64,000 nt of DNA from Corynebacterium dentalis (GTDB taxonomy: Bacteria > Actinomycetota > Actinomycetes > Mycobacteriales > Mycobacteriaceae). The notes under the pieces were generated by a model. It was not told where the DNA came from, did no database searches, and saw nothing but the letters and a program-made list of their open reading frames with translations. Made by a program: the position numbers and the translations under genes. Shown here piece after piece: positions 8,604 to 18,215 of the stretch. Positions within the stretch are counted from its first letter, which is position 1. Every line of letters starts with the position of its first letter. The DNA lies in the NCBI RefSeq assembly GCF_900232865.1, contig NZ_OCTS01000001.1, positions 295,413 to 359,412 on the forward strand, written 5' to 3'.

Positions 8604-9482
8604 TTATAGCCCTGCAAACAAGTCAGTCTCGGGAATTTGTGTCTCCACGCGAGACTTCGCCAGTTCGAACTCTTCGGTCGGCCACACCTTGCGCTCCATC
8701 TCCGGCGTGGTGATGAAAAACGGGCCGTCGGGATCCACCTGGGTGGCGTGCGCCCGCAGTGCATCGTTGCGACGTTCGAAGTAGTCGCCCACCTTCACTC
8801 GCGTGGTTACTCGCGGGAAGATGTCCGGCATCTTGCGCCACAAGGAGATCCGGTCCAAGGCCTCGCGAGGGATCTCCGAGCCGCTGGATTGCTCCAGCGC
8901 GGTTTCCAGCTCCTGTTCCAGCAGCTCGAAGCGCCTGCTTACGAATCCGTGCGTGTAGTAGAGCTTCTTGATCTCCCACGGTTCGCCCAGTTCTGGGTGG
9001 AATTTTGGGTCTGCGGCCGCATCCCATGCGCGCACCGAGACCGCGTGCACCTTGATGTGGTCTGGGTGCGGGTACCCGCCGTTTTCGTCGTATGTGACGA
9101 CGACGTCAGGCTTGAACTCACGGATGGTTTTGACCACCGCAGCAGTAGCCTCTTCGGTGTTCTGCAACGCGAAGCAGCCTTCGGGCAAGGGCGGAAGCGG
9201 GTCACCTTCTGGCAGCCCGGAATCGACGTATCCCAGCCACTCGTGCTCCACGCCCAGGATTTCTGCTGCCTGGGCCATTTCCTGCTGGCGGGTGCCGATC
9301 ATGTCATCGACGTGCAGGATGTTGGGGTTCAGGATGTCCCCGCGCTCGCCACCGGTACACGTCAGCACGCGCACCCGGTGACCTTCGTCGGCATAGCGGG
9401 CCATGGTGGCCGCGCCCTTGCTCGATTCGTCATCCGGGTGTGCGTGAATGGCAAGAATGCGGTGCTGGTTTTCTTGTGCCAC
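8604..9482 (-). CDS. mca: Mycothiol S-conjugate amidase
   Basis: The 292-aa zinc amidase of the LmbE/PIG-L fold cleaves mycothiol S-conjugates to mercapturic acids for detoxification. The zinc-site motif HAHPDDES (H13, H15, D17, D18) and PHPDHI (H142) are intact, with TCTGGERGD between them. Length and the C-terminal DGPFFITTPEMERKVWPTEE segment favour Mca over the shorter MshB deacetylase. First gene of the mca-8181-uppS run, it diverges from the DUF4307 gene. It shows that the organism uses mycothiol. Confidence 0.93.
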   Translation of the reverse strand: MAQENQHRILAIHAHPDDESSKGAATMARYADEGHRVRVLTCTGGERGDILNPNILHVDDMIGTRQQEMAQAAEILGVEHEWLGYVDSGLPEGDPLPPLPEGCFALQNTEEATAAVVKTIREFKPDVVVTYDENGGYPHPDHIKVHAVSVRAWDAAADPKFHPELGEPWEIKKLYYTHGFVSRRFELLEQELETALEQSSGSEIPREALDRISLWRKMPDIFPRVTTRVKVGDYFERRNDALRAHATQVDPDGPFFITTPEMERKVWPTEEFELAKSRVETQIPETDLFAGL

Positions 9483-9564
9483 GGGAACGTAGCCCTCCTG
9501 AGGTTCTTGGGACTGTTACACAATGTACTCCCCTGCCAGACGGTGTTATACGATGGGTTTCATC

Positions 9565-10005
9565 ATGAATACCGTTGATACCCCTGTGCTGAAAGACCGT
9601 TATGGACAATCCCGTAACTCCAACTTCACGGGCAAAATTCTCGTAGTGGTCTTTGTCGCCATGATCATCGCCGCCGGTATTTATATTTTCTCCATGGTCA
9701 CCCGCACCAGCGAGGCGTCCGTCACCGCTGTGGAAACCGATGGCCGGATCATGTCCGATTCCAAGATCACCAGCCAGATCGATATTTCCCGCGACGATCC
9801 TTCCCAAGCCGCATATTGCATTGTCACTGCGCTGAACTATTCGAAGGATGAAGTTGGGCGTCGGGAAGTCTTCTTACCTGCCGGCGGGGACGCAATCACC
9901 CGCATGGCCTTGGACATCCAGACCCGCGAGCGCGCACACGCCGCCAAGGTCTACGGCTGCTCCACCACCATCCCGCCGCATCTGGAAACCAGCGGCGACA
10001 ACTAA
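9565..10005 (+). CDS. DUF4307 membrane protein (Rv1081c-like)
   Basis: The 146-aa protein has one transmembrane helix (about 23-44, KILVVVFVAMIIAAGIYIFS) and an extracytoplasmic domain with the CIVTALNYSKDEVGRREVFLP core typical of DUF4307. It keeps the actinobacterial mca - DUF4307 - greA order. The start chosen is the ATG at 9565; a -10-like TACGAT at 9549-9554 leaves room for a leader of only a few nt and no ribosome-binding site is seen. The in-frame ATG at 9523 would lie upstream of this promoter. Function unknown. Confidence 0.8.
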   Translation: MNTVDTPVLKDRYGQSRNSNFTGKILVVVFVAMIIAAGIYIFSMVTRTSEASVTAVETDGRIMSDSKITSQIDISRDDPSQAAYCIVTALNYSKDEVGRREVFLPAGGDAITRMALDIQTRERAHAAKVYGCSTTIPPHLETSGDN

Positions 10006-10061
10006 GCAGCCAGCGTCCGCCGGAATGCTAGACTGGCTCGGACTTGAAGCGGCGAAACAGC

Positions 10062-10067
10062 TACACT
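10062..10067 (+). promoter_or_regulatory. Candidate -10 box for greA
   Basis: TACACT at 10062-10067 lies about 47 nt before the greA start, with TCGGAC 17 nt further upstream as a poor -35. This is the best match in the 109-bp gap. Confidence 0.35.
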
Positions 10068-10114
10068 GTCGTGCCGCATTGATAAATAACGCAACATAAG
10101 GATGTGTACGCACC

Positions 10115-10636
10115 ATGGCTGATGACCAGACACGCTGGCTCACGCAGGAAGCATACGACCGCCTGAACGAAGAGCTCGTCTCCCTGAAGGAGAACCGTCC
10201 CGCATTGGCTGCGGAGATCAACGAGCGTCGCGAAGAAGGCGATCTGAAGGAGAACGGCGGCTACCACGCTGCTCGTGAGCAGCAGGGGCAGGAAGAAGCT
10301 CGCATCGTCTACCTCGAGGAGCTGCTGGACAGCGCCACGATCGGCGAGGCTCCCAAGGAGTCCGGCGTGGCTCAGGTCGGTTCCGTTTTGCACGTCTACT
10401 ACGACGATGACGAGGACGACAAGGAAACCTTCCTGCTGGGTACCCGCGGCCTGGAGAGTTCTAACCCTGATTTGGAGACCTACTCCACCGATGCCCCTCT
10501 GGGTGCCGCGATCGTGGGCGCCAAGAACGGCGAGTCTCGTACGTACCAGACCCCTAACGGCAATGAGGTGAAGGTCACGCTGATCTCCGCTGAGCCTTAC
10601 GATCCGGATCTGGACGTTCCTCGCGACCAGCAGTAG
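10115..10636 (+). CDS. greA: Transcription elongation factor GreA
   Basis: The 173-aa protein rescues backtracked RNA polymerase by stimulating transcript cleavage. The N-terminal coiled coil shows the tip acidic pair in [21 protein letters not shown] (about residues 39-59), and the C-terminal FKBP-like domain ends in [12 protein letters not shown]. Length is slightly above the usual 158-164 aa, as in other corynebacteria. AAGGA precedes the ATG by about 12 nt. A bidirectional terminator follows at 10656. Confidence 0.96.
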   Translation: MADDQTRWLTQEAYDRLNEELVSLKENRPALAAEINERREEGDLKENGGYHAAREQQGQEEARIVYLEELLDSATIGEAPKESGVAQVGSVLHVYYDDDEDDKETFLLGTRGLESSNPDLETYSTDAPLGAAIVGAKNGESRTYQTPNGNEVKVTLISAEPYDPDLDVPRDQQ

Positions 10637-10655
10637 GTCTTTCTTTTTCGACGAC

Positions 10656-10696
10656 AAAAGCCCTGCCCTAGATTTTCTTCTAGGGCAGGGCTTTGT
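10656..10696. terminator. Bidirectional terminator between greA and the Bax-inhibitor gene
   Basis: Inverted repeat AAAGCCCTGCCCTAGA / TCTAGGGCAGGGCTTT with loop TTTTCT. It has A/T runs on both sides and so can serve the two convergent genes. Confidence 0.88.
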
Positions 10697-10710
10697 TGTT
10701 GTCTAAGGTG

Positions 10711-11613
10711 TTAGTCCCTCTGCAGGTAGCTCAGCAGACGCAGGATTTCGATGTACAGCCAGACCAGGGTGACGGCCAGGCCAAGGGCCACACCCCATGC
10801 CATCTTGGATGGAGCTCCGGCGCGCACCAAGCGGTCTGCCTGGTCAAAGTCCAGCAGGAAGCTGAAGGCGGCCAGGCCGATGCAGACGAGGGAGAAGATG
10901 ATAGCCAGTGGGCCGCCATCGCGCAGTGGGCCAGCTTCGCCGGTGAACAGGCCGAAGACCAGGTTGCCCAGTGCCAGCACTAGTACGCCGATCAGTGCGC
11001 CCACCATGAAGCGGGTGAACTTCGGGGTCACGCGGATAGCGCCGGTCTTGTAGACGAACAGCATGCCCACGAACACGCCGATGGTGCCGAGGACTGCCTG
11101 GCCAATCAGCGCGCCCGCATCCGCACCGGAAACGGTGACGTTGGCGAACATGAAGCTGATGCCACCCACGAAGAGTCCTTCGAACAGGGCGTAAATAATG
11201 GTGACGGCAGCGGAACCGTACTTCTTACCGAAGGTGGAGACCAGCACGGTGACGAAGCCACCGATAGCGCCCACCACGGTCAGGATCATGCCGATGTTCG
11301 GGGAGGTAACGGACAGGAAGTAGTTCACTACGGCCATGACCACGATGATGCCCAGCGTGATGCCGGTCTTAGCCACCACGTCATCAACGGTCATGGGGCG
11401 ATCAGAGGTGCCCGCATTTCCGTAGTTCGCAGCGTTCTGCATGCCCTGGTGGTAAGCAGCGCTCTGCGCACCACCCTGCGCGGTCGCCAGGTTGCCCATG
11501 GTGCCGTAGGGGTTCTGGCCCTGCTGGCCACCCTGCTGCTGGTTGGACTCAGCAAATGGGTGCTGGCCTTGCTTGGCCAGGGATCCCATCACCGGGTTCG
11601 TGGAACGATTCAT
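10711..11613 (-). CDS. Bax inhibitor-1/YccA family membrane protein
   Basis: The 300-aa protein has a Gln/Gly/Asn-rich cytoplasmic N-terminus (about 1-75) followed by seven hydrophobic helices, the BI-1-like arrangement, with an acidic/basic pair near the last helices (LLDFDQADRLVRAG). Bacterial members such as YetJ are pH-sensitive calcium leak channels; a role here is inferred. It is monocistronic, with GGAG about 10 nt before the ATG, and shares its upstream region with gabD2. Confidence 0.85.
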   Translation of the reverse strand: MNRSTNPVMGSLAKQGQHPFAESNQQQGGQQGQNPYGTMGNLATAQGGAQSAAYHQGMQNAANYGNAGTSDRPMTVDDVVAKTGITLGIIVVMAVVNYFLSVTSPNIGMILTVVGAIGGFVTVLVSTFGKKYGSAAVTIIYALFEGLFVGGISFMFANVTVSGADAGALIGQAVLGTIGVFVGMLFVYKTGAIRVTPKFTRFMVGALIGVLVLALGNLVFGLFTGEAGPLRDGGPLAIIFSLVCIGLAAFSFLLDFDQADRLVRAGAPSKMAWGVALGLAVTLVWLYIEILRLLSYLQRD

Positions 11614-11794
11614 GTGACATTCACTCCAATTGTGCGCTTTTGTTGATTTCTAGTGGTTCTAGAACTCCAAGTGTCACATGGTAAACGCATCAGCGTCACG
11701 ATTAGTTCCCTATGGGCAACATTTTTCCAAATATCTTTAGTAGTTTTGCACTCTCGTGTCCACAGGTCAGATGATTTCGCTAGTATTCGGAAAC

Positions 11795-13381
11795 ATGACA
11801 CCTCAGCGACTGGAACTTGGACCGCTTCCTACCGACCTCGCGCAGGAACTGCGTGACCTCACTGCCAACGCTCGCTTCGGCACCCTGGATGAAAACGGTT
11901 ACAACCTCGTCATCGAAGCTCCGATGACCGGCGAGACCATCGGCTGGGTAGGCTCCGGCGATGAGGAGCTCGTCAACAAGGCCTTCCGTGCTGCACGTCG
12001 CGCCCAGCAGTCTTGGGTGCACGTGCCGTTTTCCGAGCGCAAGCGCATCTTTATGCGCTTCCACGATTCCGTGCTCAAGAACCGCGAGCTCCTGGCAGAC
12101 ATGGTGCAGCTGGAATCCGGCAAGAACCGCACCGGCGCCTTCGATGAAATCCTCGACGTAGCCAACAACGCTCGCTACTACGCCGGCCGCGTGGAAAAGC
12201 TCATGTCTCCGAAGTCCCGCCGCACCGCCGTGCCCGTGCTGGCTAAGCCACGCGAGTACCGCCACCCGCTGGGCGTGGTCGGACAAATCTCCCCGTGGAA
12301 CTACCCTCTGACCTTGGGCATCTCCGATGCCATCCCAGCCCTGCTGGCCGGCAACGCCGTGGTCTCCAAGCCGGACTCCTCCACCCCGTTTACCTCCCTG
12401 CTGGTATTCAAACTGCTCTTCGAGGCAGGCCTGCCCCGCAACCTGGTGCAGCTGACCACCGGCTCTGGCCGCGTGGTGGGTTCCGCCATCGCTGAGCAGT
12501 GCGATTACCTGATGTTCACCGGTTCCACAAAGACCGGCAAGCTGCTGGGCGAGACCATGGGCCGTCGCCTGGTTGGCTTCTCCGCAGAATTGGGCGGCAA
12601 GAACCCACTGATCGTGGCTAGCGATGCAGACATGGAAAAGTCCGCTCGCGGCGCCGTGGAGGCCTGCTTCTCCAACACCGGCCAGCTGTGTGTGTCCGCG
12701 GAGCGCATCTACGTGGAGCAGGACAGCTACGAGGAGTTCCTCACCAAGTTCGTGGAGCGCACCAAGGCGCAGTCCATCGGTCCCGGCTTTGATTGGGAGA
12801 CGCAGGTCGGTTCCCTGGCAAGCGCGGATCAGCTCAAGACCGTGGACGAGTTCGTGGAGGATGCCCGTGAGAAGGGTGCCACCATCGCCGCGGGCGGCAA
12901 GGCTCGCCCTGACTTGGGACCTTACTTCTACGAGCCCACCATTCTCACGGACGTTCCCGAGGATGCTCGTCTGCTCAACGACGAGGTCTTCGGCCCCGTC
13001 GTCTACGTCCAGCCTGTCTCTGACCTGCAGGAAGCTGTGAAGCTGGCCAATGACACCCCTTATGGCTTGAACGCTTCCGTCTGGGCCGATCCATCCACCG
13101 GTTGGGATGTCGCTCCGAAGATCGCCGCCGGTTCCGTGGGCATCAACGATGGCTACGCCGCAGCATGGACCGCCATCGGTGCACCGTCGGGCGGCATGAA
13201 GGAATCCGGCATGTCCAACCGCCACGGTGATTCCGGCCTGCTGAGGTACACCGCTGGTCAGAACGTCACGGAGCAGCGCGGCATGTCCATGCGCGGCCCT
13301 GAGTCGCTGAGCCGCAAGGCGTACTCCCGCATCATGAGCCGCGCGATGCTGTTGGGCAAAACCCTGCGCCTGCTGCCTTAG
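11795..13381 (+). CDS. gabD2: Succinate-semialdehyde dehydrogenase (GabD2-type aldehyde dehydrogenase)
   Basis: The 528-aa NAD(P)-dependent aldehyde dehydrogenase has the Asn-containing SPWNYPLTLG motif, MFTGSTKTGK, the catalytic Glu in AELGGKNPL and the catalytic Cys in SNTGQLCVSAERIYV; length and sequence fit the GabD2 group. I use the ATG at 11795 because TAGTAT (11781-11786) lies 8 nt before it, implying a leaderless mRNA; the longer in-frame start at 11756 lies upstream of that box. Its stop overlaps the next start by one base. Confidence 0.86.
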   Translation: MTPQRLELGPLPTDLAQELRDLTANARFGTLDENGYNLVIEAPMTGETIGWVGSGDEELVNKAFRAARRAQQSWVHVPFSERKRIFMRFHDSVLKNRELLADMVQLESGKNRTGAFDEILDVANNARYYAGRVEKLMSPKSRRTAVPVLAKPREYRHPLGVVGQISPWNYPLTLGISDAIPALLAGNAVVSKPDSSTPFTSLLVFKLLFEAGLPRNLVQLTTGSGRVVGSAIAEQCDYLMFTGSTKTGKLLGETMGRRLVGFSAELGGKNPLIVASDADMEKSARGAVEACFSNTGQLCVSAERIYVEQDSYEEFLTKFVERTKAQSIGPGFDWETQVGSLASADQLKTVDEFVEDAREKGATIAAGGKARPDLGPYFYEPTILTDVPEDARLLNDEVFGPVVYVQPVSDLQEAVKLANDTPYGLNASVWADPSTGWDVAPKIAAGSVGINDGYAAAWTAIGAPSGGMKESGMSNRHGDSGLLRYTAGQNVTEQRGMSMRGPESLSRKAYSRIMSRAMLLGKTLRLLP

Positions 13382-14121
13382 TGGAGCACGCCGATGCCCG
13401 GGTCAGCCGGGCTCACTGGGATTCGGACGCTGCTCGGTACGTCTCCGAGCACGCCGATTACTTAGATGATTTCCACTGGTGCCCCGAGCGCCTCACCGAG
13501 GATCAAGCCCACTTGTTGGGCGATGTCCGTGGCAAGCGCATCCTCGAGCTCGGCGCTGGCACTGCCCCGTGTTCCGCGTGGGTCGCCGCGCACGGCGGTA
13601 TCGCCATCGCGCAGGACATTTCTCGCGGCATGCTGAGCCGGTCTGACCGTTCCGCGGTGTTCGCCGTGCAATCTGACGCGGCGGCGTTGCCGTTTGTTTC
13701 GCAGAGTTTCGACGCCACCTTCTCCTCCTTCGGCGCCCTCCCCTTCCTCGCGGATCTCCCGGGTGCTTTGCGAGAGGTCCGGCGCGTGCTCAAGCCCGGT
13801 GGCCGCTGCGTGCTGGCCAGCAATCACCCCATGGCGTGGGTCTTCCCCGACGATCCGGGGCCCATCGGCCTGCTGGCCCAGGTTCCGTATTTTCAGAGCG
13901 TGTATGAGGAATTCGCCGAGGACGGCGAGCGCACGTATGCAGAGTATCACCACACCGTCGGCGATTGGATCCGCGCCCACGCTGCCGCCGGCTTACTGCT
14001 CGAAGACGTAGTGGAACCGGAGTGGAGGCCGGGCACACCCGCGTGGGGTCAGTGGTCTGAGCTGCGCGGATCCGTGTTTCCCGGAACCGCGATCTTCGTT
14101 TCGCGCGCTACTTCCCATTAG
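13381..14121 (+). CDS. Class I SAM-dependent methyltransferase
   Basis: The 246-aa product has motif I ILELGAGTAPCSAWVA (about 54-69), motif II-like QSDAAALPFVSQSFD and the post-motif LREVRRVLKPGGRCVLASNH, a Methyltransf_11 pattern. The GTG start shares one base with the gabD2 stop (TAGTG), so translation is likely coupled. The substrate is unknown. The 3' end overlaps the convergent SDR gene by 14 bp. Confidence 0.85.
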   Translation: MEHADARVSRAHWDSDAARYVSEHADYLDDFHWCPERLTEDQAHLLGDVRGKRILELGAGTAPCSAWVAAHGGIAIAQDISRGMLSRSDRSAVFAVQSDAAALPFVSQSFDATFSSFGALPFLADLPGALREVRRVLKPGGRCVLASNHPMAWVFPDDPGPIGLLAQVPYFQSVYEEFAEDGERTYAEYHHTVGDWIRAHAAAGLLLEDVVEPEWRPGTPAWGQWSELRGSVFPGTAIFVSRATSH

Positions 14122-14818
14122 CTGGGCGGATCACCAGCTCCTCGATCACGGAGTCATCGCCCAAGTCCACGGCCACGCGTACTGCCTGAGCGATGGACCC
14201 GGGCTTGATGAACTCGTCTGCGTCGTATTCGTTGCCGCGCTGAGCTTGGATTTCTCGCTGCATATCGGAATCAGCCTTGCCAGGGTGGATGGAAGTCACG
14301 CGGATCGCATCCCGCTGCTCATCCCGGAGCGCGTCGGTGTAGGCCTTCAGCGCGTGCTTGGTGGTGGCGTAGGGGCCGTAGCCCGCGCCCGAGTGGTTGC
14401 CTGCGCCGGAGTTCATGGCCACCAACGTGCCGCGCGTGGCCTGCAGCGCGGGAAGCAGCAGGCGGGTGAGCTCGGCGACGGCGAAGAAGTTGACGTCGAA
14501 GGCTCGCTGCCACTCGTCCGCGGTCGTCTCCGTAGTGGCCTTGTGCGCCGTCACACCCGCGGCATGGACCAGCACATCGACCTGCTCCAACCCCATTGCG
14601 TCTACTTGCTCCCGCACGGCGTCGAGGTCAGCCAGGTCCGCGATGAACGGCTCCGCGCTGGGCAGTTGCTGCGCCACTTCTGCAGCGGTGTCACTGGATC
14701 CTCCCACGATGATGTGGTGGTCCTTGCTCAGCTCTTCCGCGATGGCTTTGCCGAGGCCGCGGGAGGCGCCGGTGATGAAAGCGATACGCGGATGGGTGGA
14801 TGCCTGTTGATTTCTCAT
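14108..14818 (-). CDS. Short-chain dehydrogenase/reductase
   Basis: The 236-aa Rossmann enzyme has the cofactor motif TGASRGLGKAIAEEL (about 16-30), the internal MNSGAGNHSGAGYGPYATTK segment with catalytic Ser and YxxxK, and a VTSIHPGKADSDM loop. It oxidises or reduces an unidentified alcohol/carbonyl with NAD(P). Its ATG overlaps the nnrD stop by 4 nt (ATGA), so the two are translationally coupled. Confidence 0.88.
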   Translation of the reverse strand: MRNQQASTHPRIAFITGASRGLGKAIAEELSKDHHIIVGGSSDTAAEVAQQLPSAEPFIADLADLDAVREQVDAMGLEQVDVLVHAAGVTAHKATTETTADEWQRAFDVNFFAVAELTRLLLPALQATRGTLVAMNSGAGNHSGAGYGPYATTKHALKAYTDALRDEQRDAIRVTSIHPGKADSDMQREIQAQRGNEYDADEFIKPGSIAQAVRVAVDLGDDSVIEELVIRPANGK

Positions 14819-15681
14819 ACGTCCGTTGTACCTAACTTCGCCATTGCTGCGGGGATGGCTTCAGCGATGCGAGAGGCGCTGGTGGGCGCGAACCCGAACT
14901 CTGTCCGGGCGGACAGATGTGCTGCCACCGAGTGAATGCACACCGCGGTGGTTGCTTCCCGCAAGCCCCCGGCCTGCCCCGGCCGGGCGATAAGGGCGCC
15001 AATAATTCCGGCCAGCACATCACCAGAACCGGCAGTCGCTCCCCAGGACGAGCCCGCGTCGATGACGTGCGCGTGCTCCCCTTCAGCGATGATCGTCTCG
15101 CGCCCCTTGAGGAGCAGGGTGCAGTTCAGTGCGCGGGCCAACTGACATGCAGTCTCCACGCGGTCGTGTTGCTCCACGGATTCGGCCTCCGCCAAACGCT
15201 CGCATTCCCCGGCATGTGGAGTCAGCACCGTGCATCCCCTGGTCCGCACCAAGTCACGAAGATCGGCACGCTGTGCAAGCAGCGTCAGCGCATCCGCGTC
15301 CACCACCACTGGCTCGTCACGCTCTAGCACCGTCCGGAGCTCCGCGGCTGCGGAATCGTCCGTCCCTCGGCCCGGGCCAATCACCCACGCTTGCGCCCGT
15401 CCGGCACTATCCACATCATGGTGCCCCACCACTTCCGGATTCGCTGCGATAGCAGCCGAAGAGTCACCAATGTAGCGAACCATGGAGCTGGTGGTGCGCG
15501 TTGCTGCCGTCGTACATAACACACCAGCCCCAGAAAACGCCGGGCTACCAGCGCAAATCGCAACCACGCCGCCACTGTATTTATCGTCGTTAGCGGCGGG
15601 TTCACCGGGCAGCGGGCTGGCGTATGTTTCGTCGACGCCAGACTCCAACGCGTTCCAACTACGAAGTTCAACACTGCTCAT
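14815..15681 (-). CDS. nnrD: ADP-dependent NAD(P)H-hydrate dehydratase
   Basis: The 288-aa ribokinase-like enzyme repairs hydrated NAD(P)H. Motifs are KYSGGVVAICAGSPAFSGAG near the N-terminus, VIGPGRGTDD, VVDADALTLL, LTPHAGECERL and the terminal nucleotide-binding WGATAGSGDVLAGIIGALIA. The epimerase domain found fused in many bacteria is absent. I use the ATG at 15679-15681 (GGAACGC before it) rather than one six codons upstream. It diverges from ppk2 and is coupled to the SDR gene. Confidence 0.88.
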   Translation of the reverse strand: MSSVELRSWNALESGVDETYASPLPGEPAANDDKYSGGVVAICAGSPAFSGAGVLCTTAATRTTSSMVRYIGDSSAAIAANPEVVGHHDVDSAGRAQAWVIGPGRGTDDSAAAELRTVLERDEPVVVDADALTLLAQRADLRDLVRTRGCTVLTPHAGECERLAEAESVEQHDRVETACQLARALNCTLLLKGRETIIAEGEHAHVIDAGSSWGATAGSGDVLAGIIGALIARPGQAGGLREATTAVCIHSVAAHLSARTEFGFAPTSASRIAEAIPAAMAKLGTTDV

Positions 15682-15735
15682 GCGTTCCAGCATATACACG
15701 AAGCGTGTCCCGGTAGCCCGCTAAGCTTGTGCCCC

Positions 15736-16614
15736 ATGAGCACACTGACCATCGAAGATGCACTCAAACTGCAAGTAGGAGCCGATATCCGCCTCGCGGA
15801 CATCGACCCAGCCTCCACACCAGGGTTGAAAGGCTCCGGGGACAAGCTGGACAAGCGACTCGACAAGTCCCAGGACGACATCAAGGACGAGCTGGAAGAT
15901 CTGCAGGAGCGTCTGTTCGCCAACCACCGCGCCGGCACCAACCCAGGCAGCGTGCTGATCGTGCTGCAAGGAATGGACACTTCAGGCAAGGGCGGCGCGG
16001 TCAAAGCGCTGTATAGAGCGCTGGACCCGCAAGGAATCCGGCTAGCCTCCTTCGGAAAACCAACCGAGGCGGAACAGCAGCACGATTTCCTCTGGCGCGT
16101 GCGCAAGCAACTGCCGGAACCAGGGATGATCGGCATCTTTGACCGCTCGCACTACGAGGACGTGCTGATCCAACGCGTGGAGGAAATCGCCACGCCGGAG
16201 GTCATCGAGCAGCGCTACACGGACATCGCCGAGTTCGAGAAGGAGCTGGCGCAGCAGGGCACGCGGGTGCTGAAGTTCATGTTGCACATCTCGCCGGAGT
16301 TCCAAAAGGAAAACCTCATCGAACGGCTGGAAAAGCCCGAGAAGCACTGGAAGTACGACCCATCCGATATCGAAGCGCGCCTGAAGTGGGAGGACTACCA
16401 ACGCGCCTATGAGATCGCGATCCAGCGCACCGCCACGGACGAGTCACCGTGGTTCGTGGTGCCCAGTGATAACAAGGACTACGCGCGCCTGGTCGTCCAG
16501 CTGGTTTTGCTGGACACGCTACAGAAAATGAACTTGGATTGGCCATCTGCTCCTGTGGACGCCGAGACTGAATTGGAGCGAGTCAAGGCCCTGCCTGACG
16601 ACCCTCGTGACTGA
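15736..16614 (+). CDS. ppk2: Polyphosphate:nucleotide phosphotransferase, PPK2 family
   Basis: The 292-aa single-domain kinase transfers phosphate between polyphosphate and nucleotides. It shows Walker A QGMDTSGKGGAVKAL, the lid-like SFGKPTEAEQQHDFLWRV, Walker B IGIFDRSHYEDVL and WKYDPSDIEARLKWEDYQRA. The sequence resembles the PPK2-related group more than the Pseudomonas-type PPK2 at the right end of this window. TAAGCT (15722-15727) lies 8 nt before the ATG, suggesting a leaderless mRNA. Direction in vivo cannot be told. Confidence 0.87.
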   Translation: MSTLTIEDALKLQVGADIRLADIDPASTPGLKGSGDKLDKRLDKSQDDIKDELEDLQERLFANHRAGTNPGSVLIVLQGMDTSGKGGAVKALYRALDPQGIRLASFGKPTEAEQQHDFLWRVRKQLPEPGMIGIFDRSHYEDVLIQRVEEIATPEVIEQRYTDIAEFEKELAQQGTRVLKFMLHISPEFQKENLIERLEKPEKHWKYDPSDIEARLKWEDYQRAYEIAIQRTATDESPWFVVPSDNKDYARLVVQLVLLDTLQKMNLDWPSAPVDAETELERVKALPDDPRD

Positions 16615-16644
16615 TCTCCCCCGATTGGGTATGTTGTTTCTGGA

Positions 16645-18209
16645 TTGATGGGCGCGAGGAGCACGCTATCCAGATGTCTCTCGCGCGATGAAGGAATCCC
16701 GCCAGTTATACTTCGTCCCGTTATTGCCCGTCACCGCTATGTTTCTGGCCTCGTGGGCCTGCGAACAATCGACGTTGCCGTGGTGATTTTGTACCACCTC
16801 AACGTCCCAGGTTTTGTGGGCGGCCTGCTGGGCGTGGGCGGGTTTTCACGCTCGCCGGTTATCTGATCACGGCCAACCTGATGCGTTCATGGGACAAGAA
16901 CGGCAACCTCGGCTTGTCCACGTTCTGGCTGCGCCGATTCCGCCGCCTACTGCCTGCCGTGATCCATACTTTGGTTTCCGTGCTGATTGTTACGGCCTCG
17001 CTGCGCAAGCAGGACTTGGGCTCCACGTTGGCCGAGCGTTCCTACTGCATCTATCTGTGTCACATGCCCGTGATCGCGTTCATGCCGCATTCGTGGCTGG
17101 AGCAGCACCAATTCTGGGCGTCCTTGATCAAGGTAGTCGTCTCTGTTTTGCTCGCGGCTGTTAGTTGGAGCTGGATAGAGGATCCTATTCGGAAAGATGG
17201 AATCGTTGAGTCGGTTCGAGCATGGCGTCGGACACAAAACGAACGCCCCTTCCCCACCCTGGTGGGCGCCGGTGCGGCGGTGATCCTGGCAGCGGTGGTG
17301 TCTGTAGGTGCGGTGCCTGCGATCGTTGGTTCGACGCCAACCTCGTCCGCCGCCCCCGCCACGGGATTGGACCCGAACGAACGCCCCACCGCTCCGGCAC
17401 CAACTACCGAAGCCGCCGCAAGTGACGAGCAGAACACGATGAGTTGCACGCAGGTGATCCACGTGGGAGATTCCACCCCGATCGGCATGTTCTCTCCGGC
17501 GATGGTGGACGATCCCAACGAAACTGCCACGGCCAACGATCCCGAGTTTCCTTATGTGGGCAAGCTGGTGCACGAGCTGAACTGGGATCAGTTGCAGACC
17601 CTCAACTGCGACAAAAAGCTCTCCGGCTTCCCAGACGTCGAGCCTGTCAAGGGAAACAAGTTGCTGCAGCTGCAGGACGTCTTCGACATCGCTGCCGCTG
17701 ATCCCCAGGTCCACTTCAACATTGAAACCAAGATCGAAGCCGAAAACCGTGAGGACTCTGCGACTCCCGAGGAGTTCGTGAACGTCATCGTCCCCGTGAT
17801 CCAGCAGAACAACGCCGTGGACCGCTCCGCCATCCAGTCCTTTGATTGGCGCTCGCTTCCGCTGGCTCACCAGTCCGCCCCTGAGCTGGACATCGTTGCA
17901 CTTTACGACGAGACCACGTGGAAGGATAACTCCGTGTGGATCGAGCCAATCAACTATGACGATGTCCATGGCGATGTTGTGGCAGCCGCCGAGCAGCTGG
18001 GAGCCAACGTCCTGTCCCCCAACTTCAAGCTGGTCAACCAGCAAAATGTGCAGTGGGCGCACCAGCACGGCATCCAGGTCATCCCTTGGACCGTCAACGA
18101 GTCCGATGACATCAATCGCATCATCGACACCGGCGTGGACGGCCTGATCACGGACTACCCCACCCGCGCGACCGAAATCCTGAACAGCCGAGGCATCACG
18201 ATCGCCTAG
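16645..18209 (+). pseudogene. Chimeric remnant: acyltransferase-3 (OatA-like) fused to a glycerophosphodiester phosphodiesterase
   Basis: In order: (a) the start of an acyltransferase-3 domain (RYVSGLVGLRTIDVAV, ILYHLNVPG); (b) a one-base frameshift near 16836-16846, after which the expected FTLAGYLITANLM continues in another frame; (c) FWLRRFRRLLPAV, then a jump to the last helices (YCIYLCHMPVIAF, WSWIEDPIRKDG), so roughly half the membrane domain is gone; (d) a linker and the first SGNH motif (IHVGDSTP); (e) an abrupt switch near 17505-17525 to the middle and C-terminal part of a GDPD (FNIETKIEAE, IQSFDWRSL, WTVNESDDINRII, DGLITDYPT) without its N-terminal catalytic HRG segment. A 442-codon frame from 16881 stays open, but the joined product lacks key parts of both enzymes. 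Confidence 0.82.
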
Positions 18210-18215
18210 CAGGCC

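Noticed and set aside
11780..13225. 481-codon open frame antisense to gabD2
   Set aside because: High-GC shadow of a clear aldehyde dehydrogenase; no recognisable protein.
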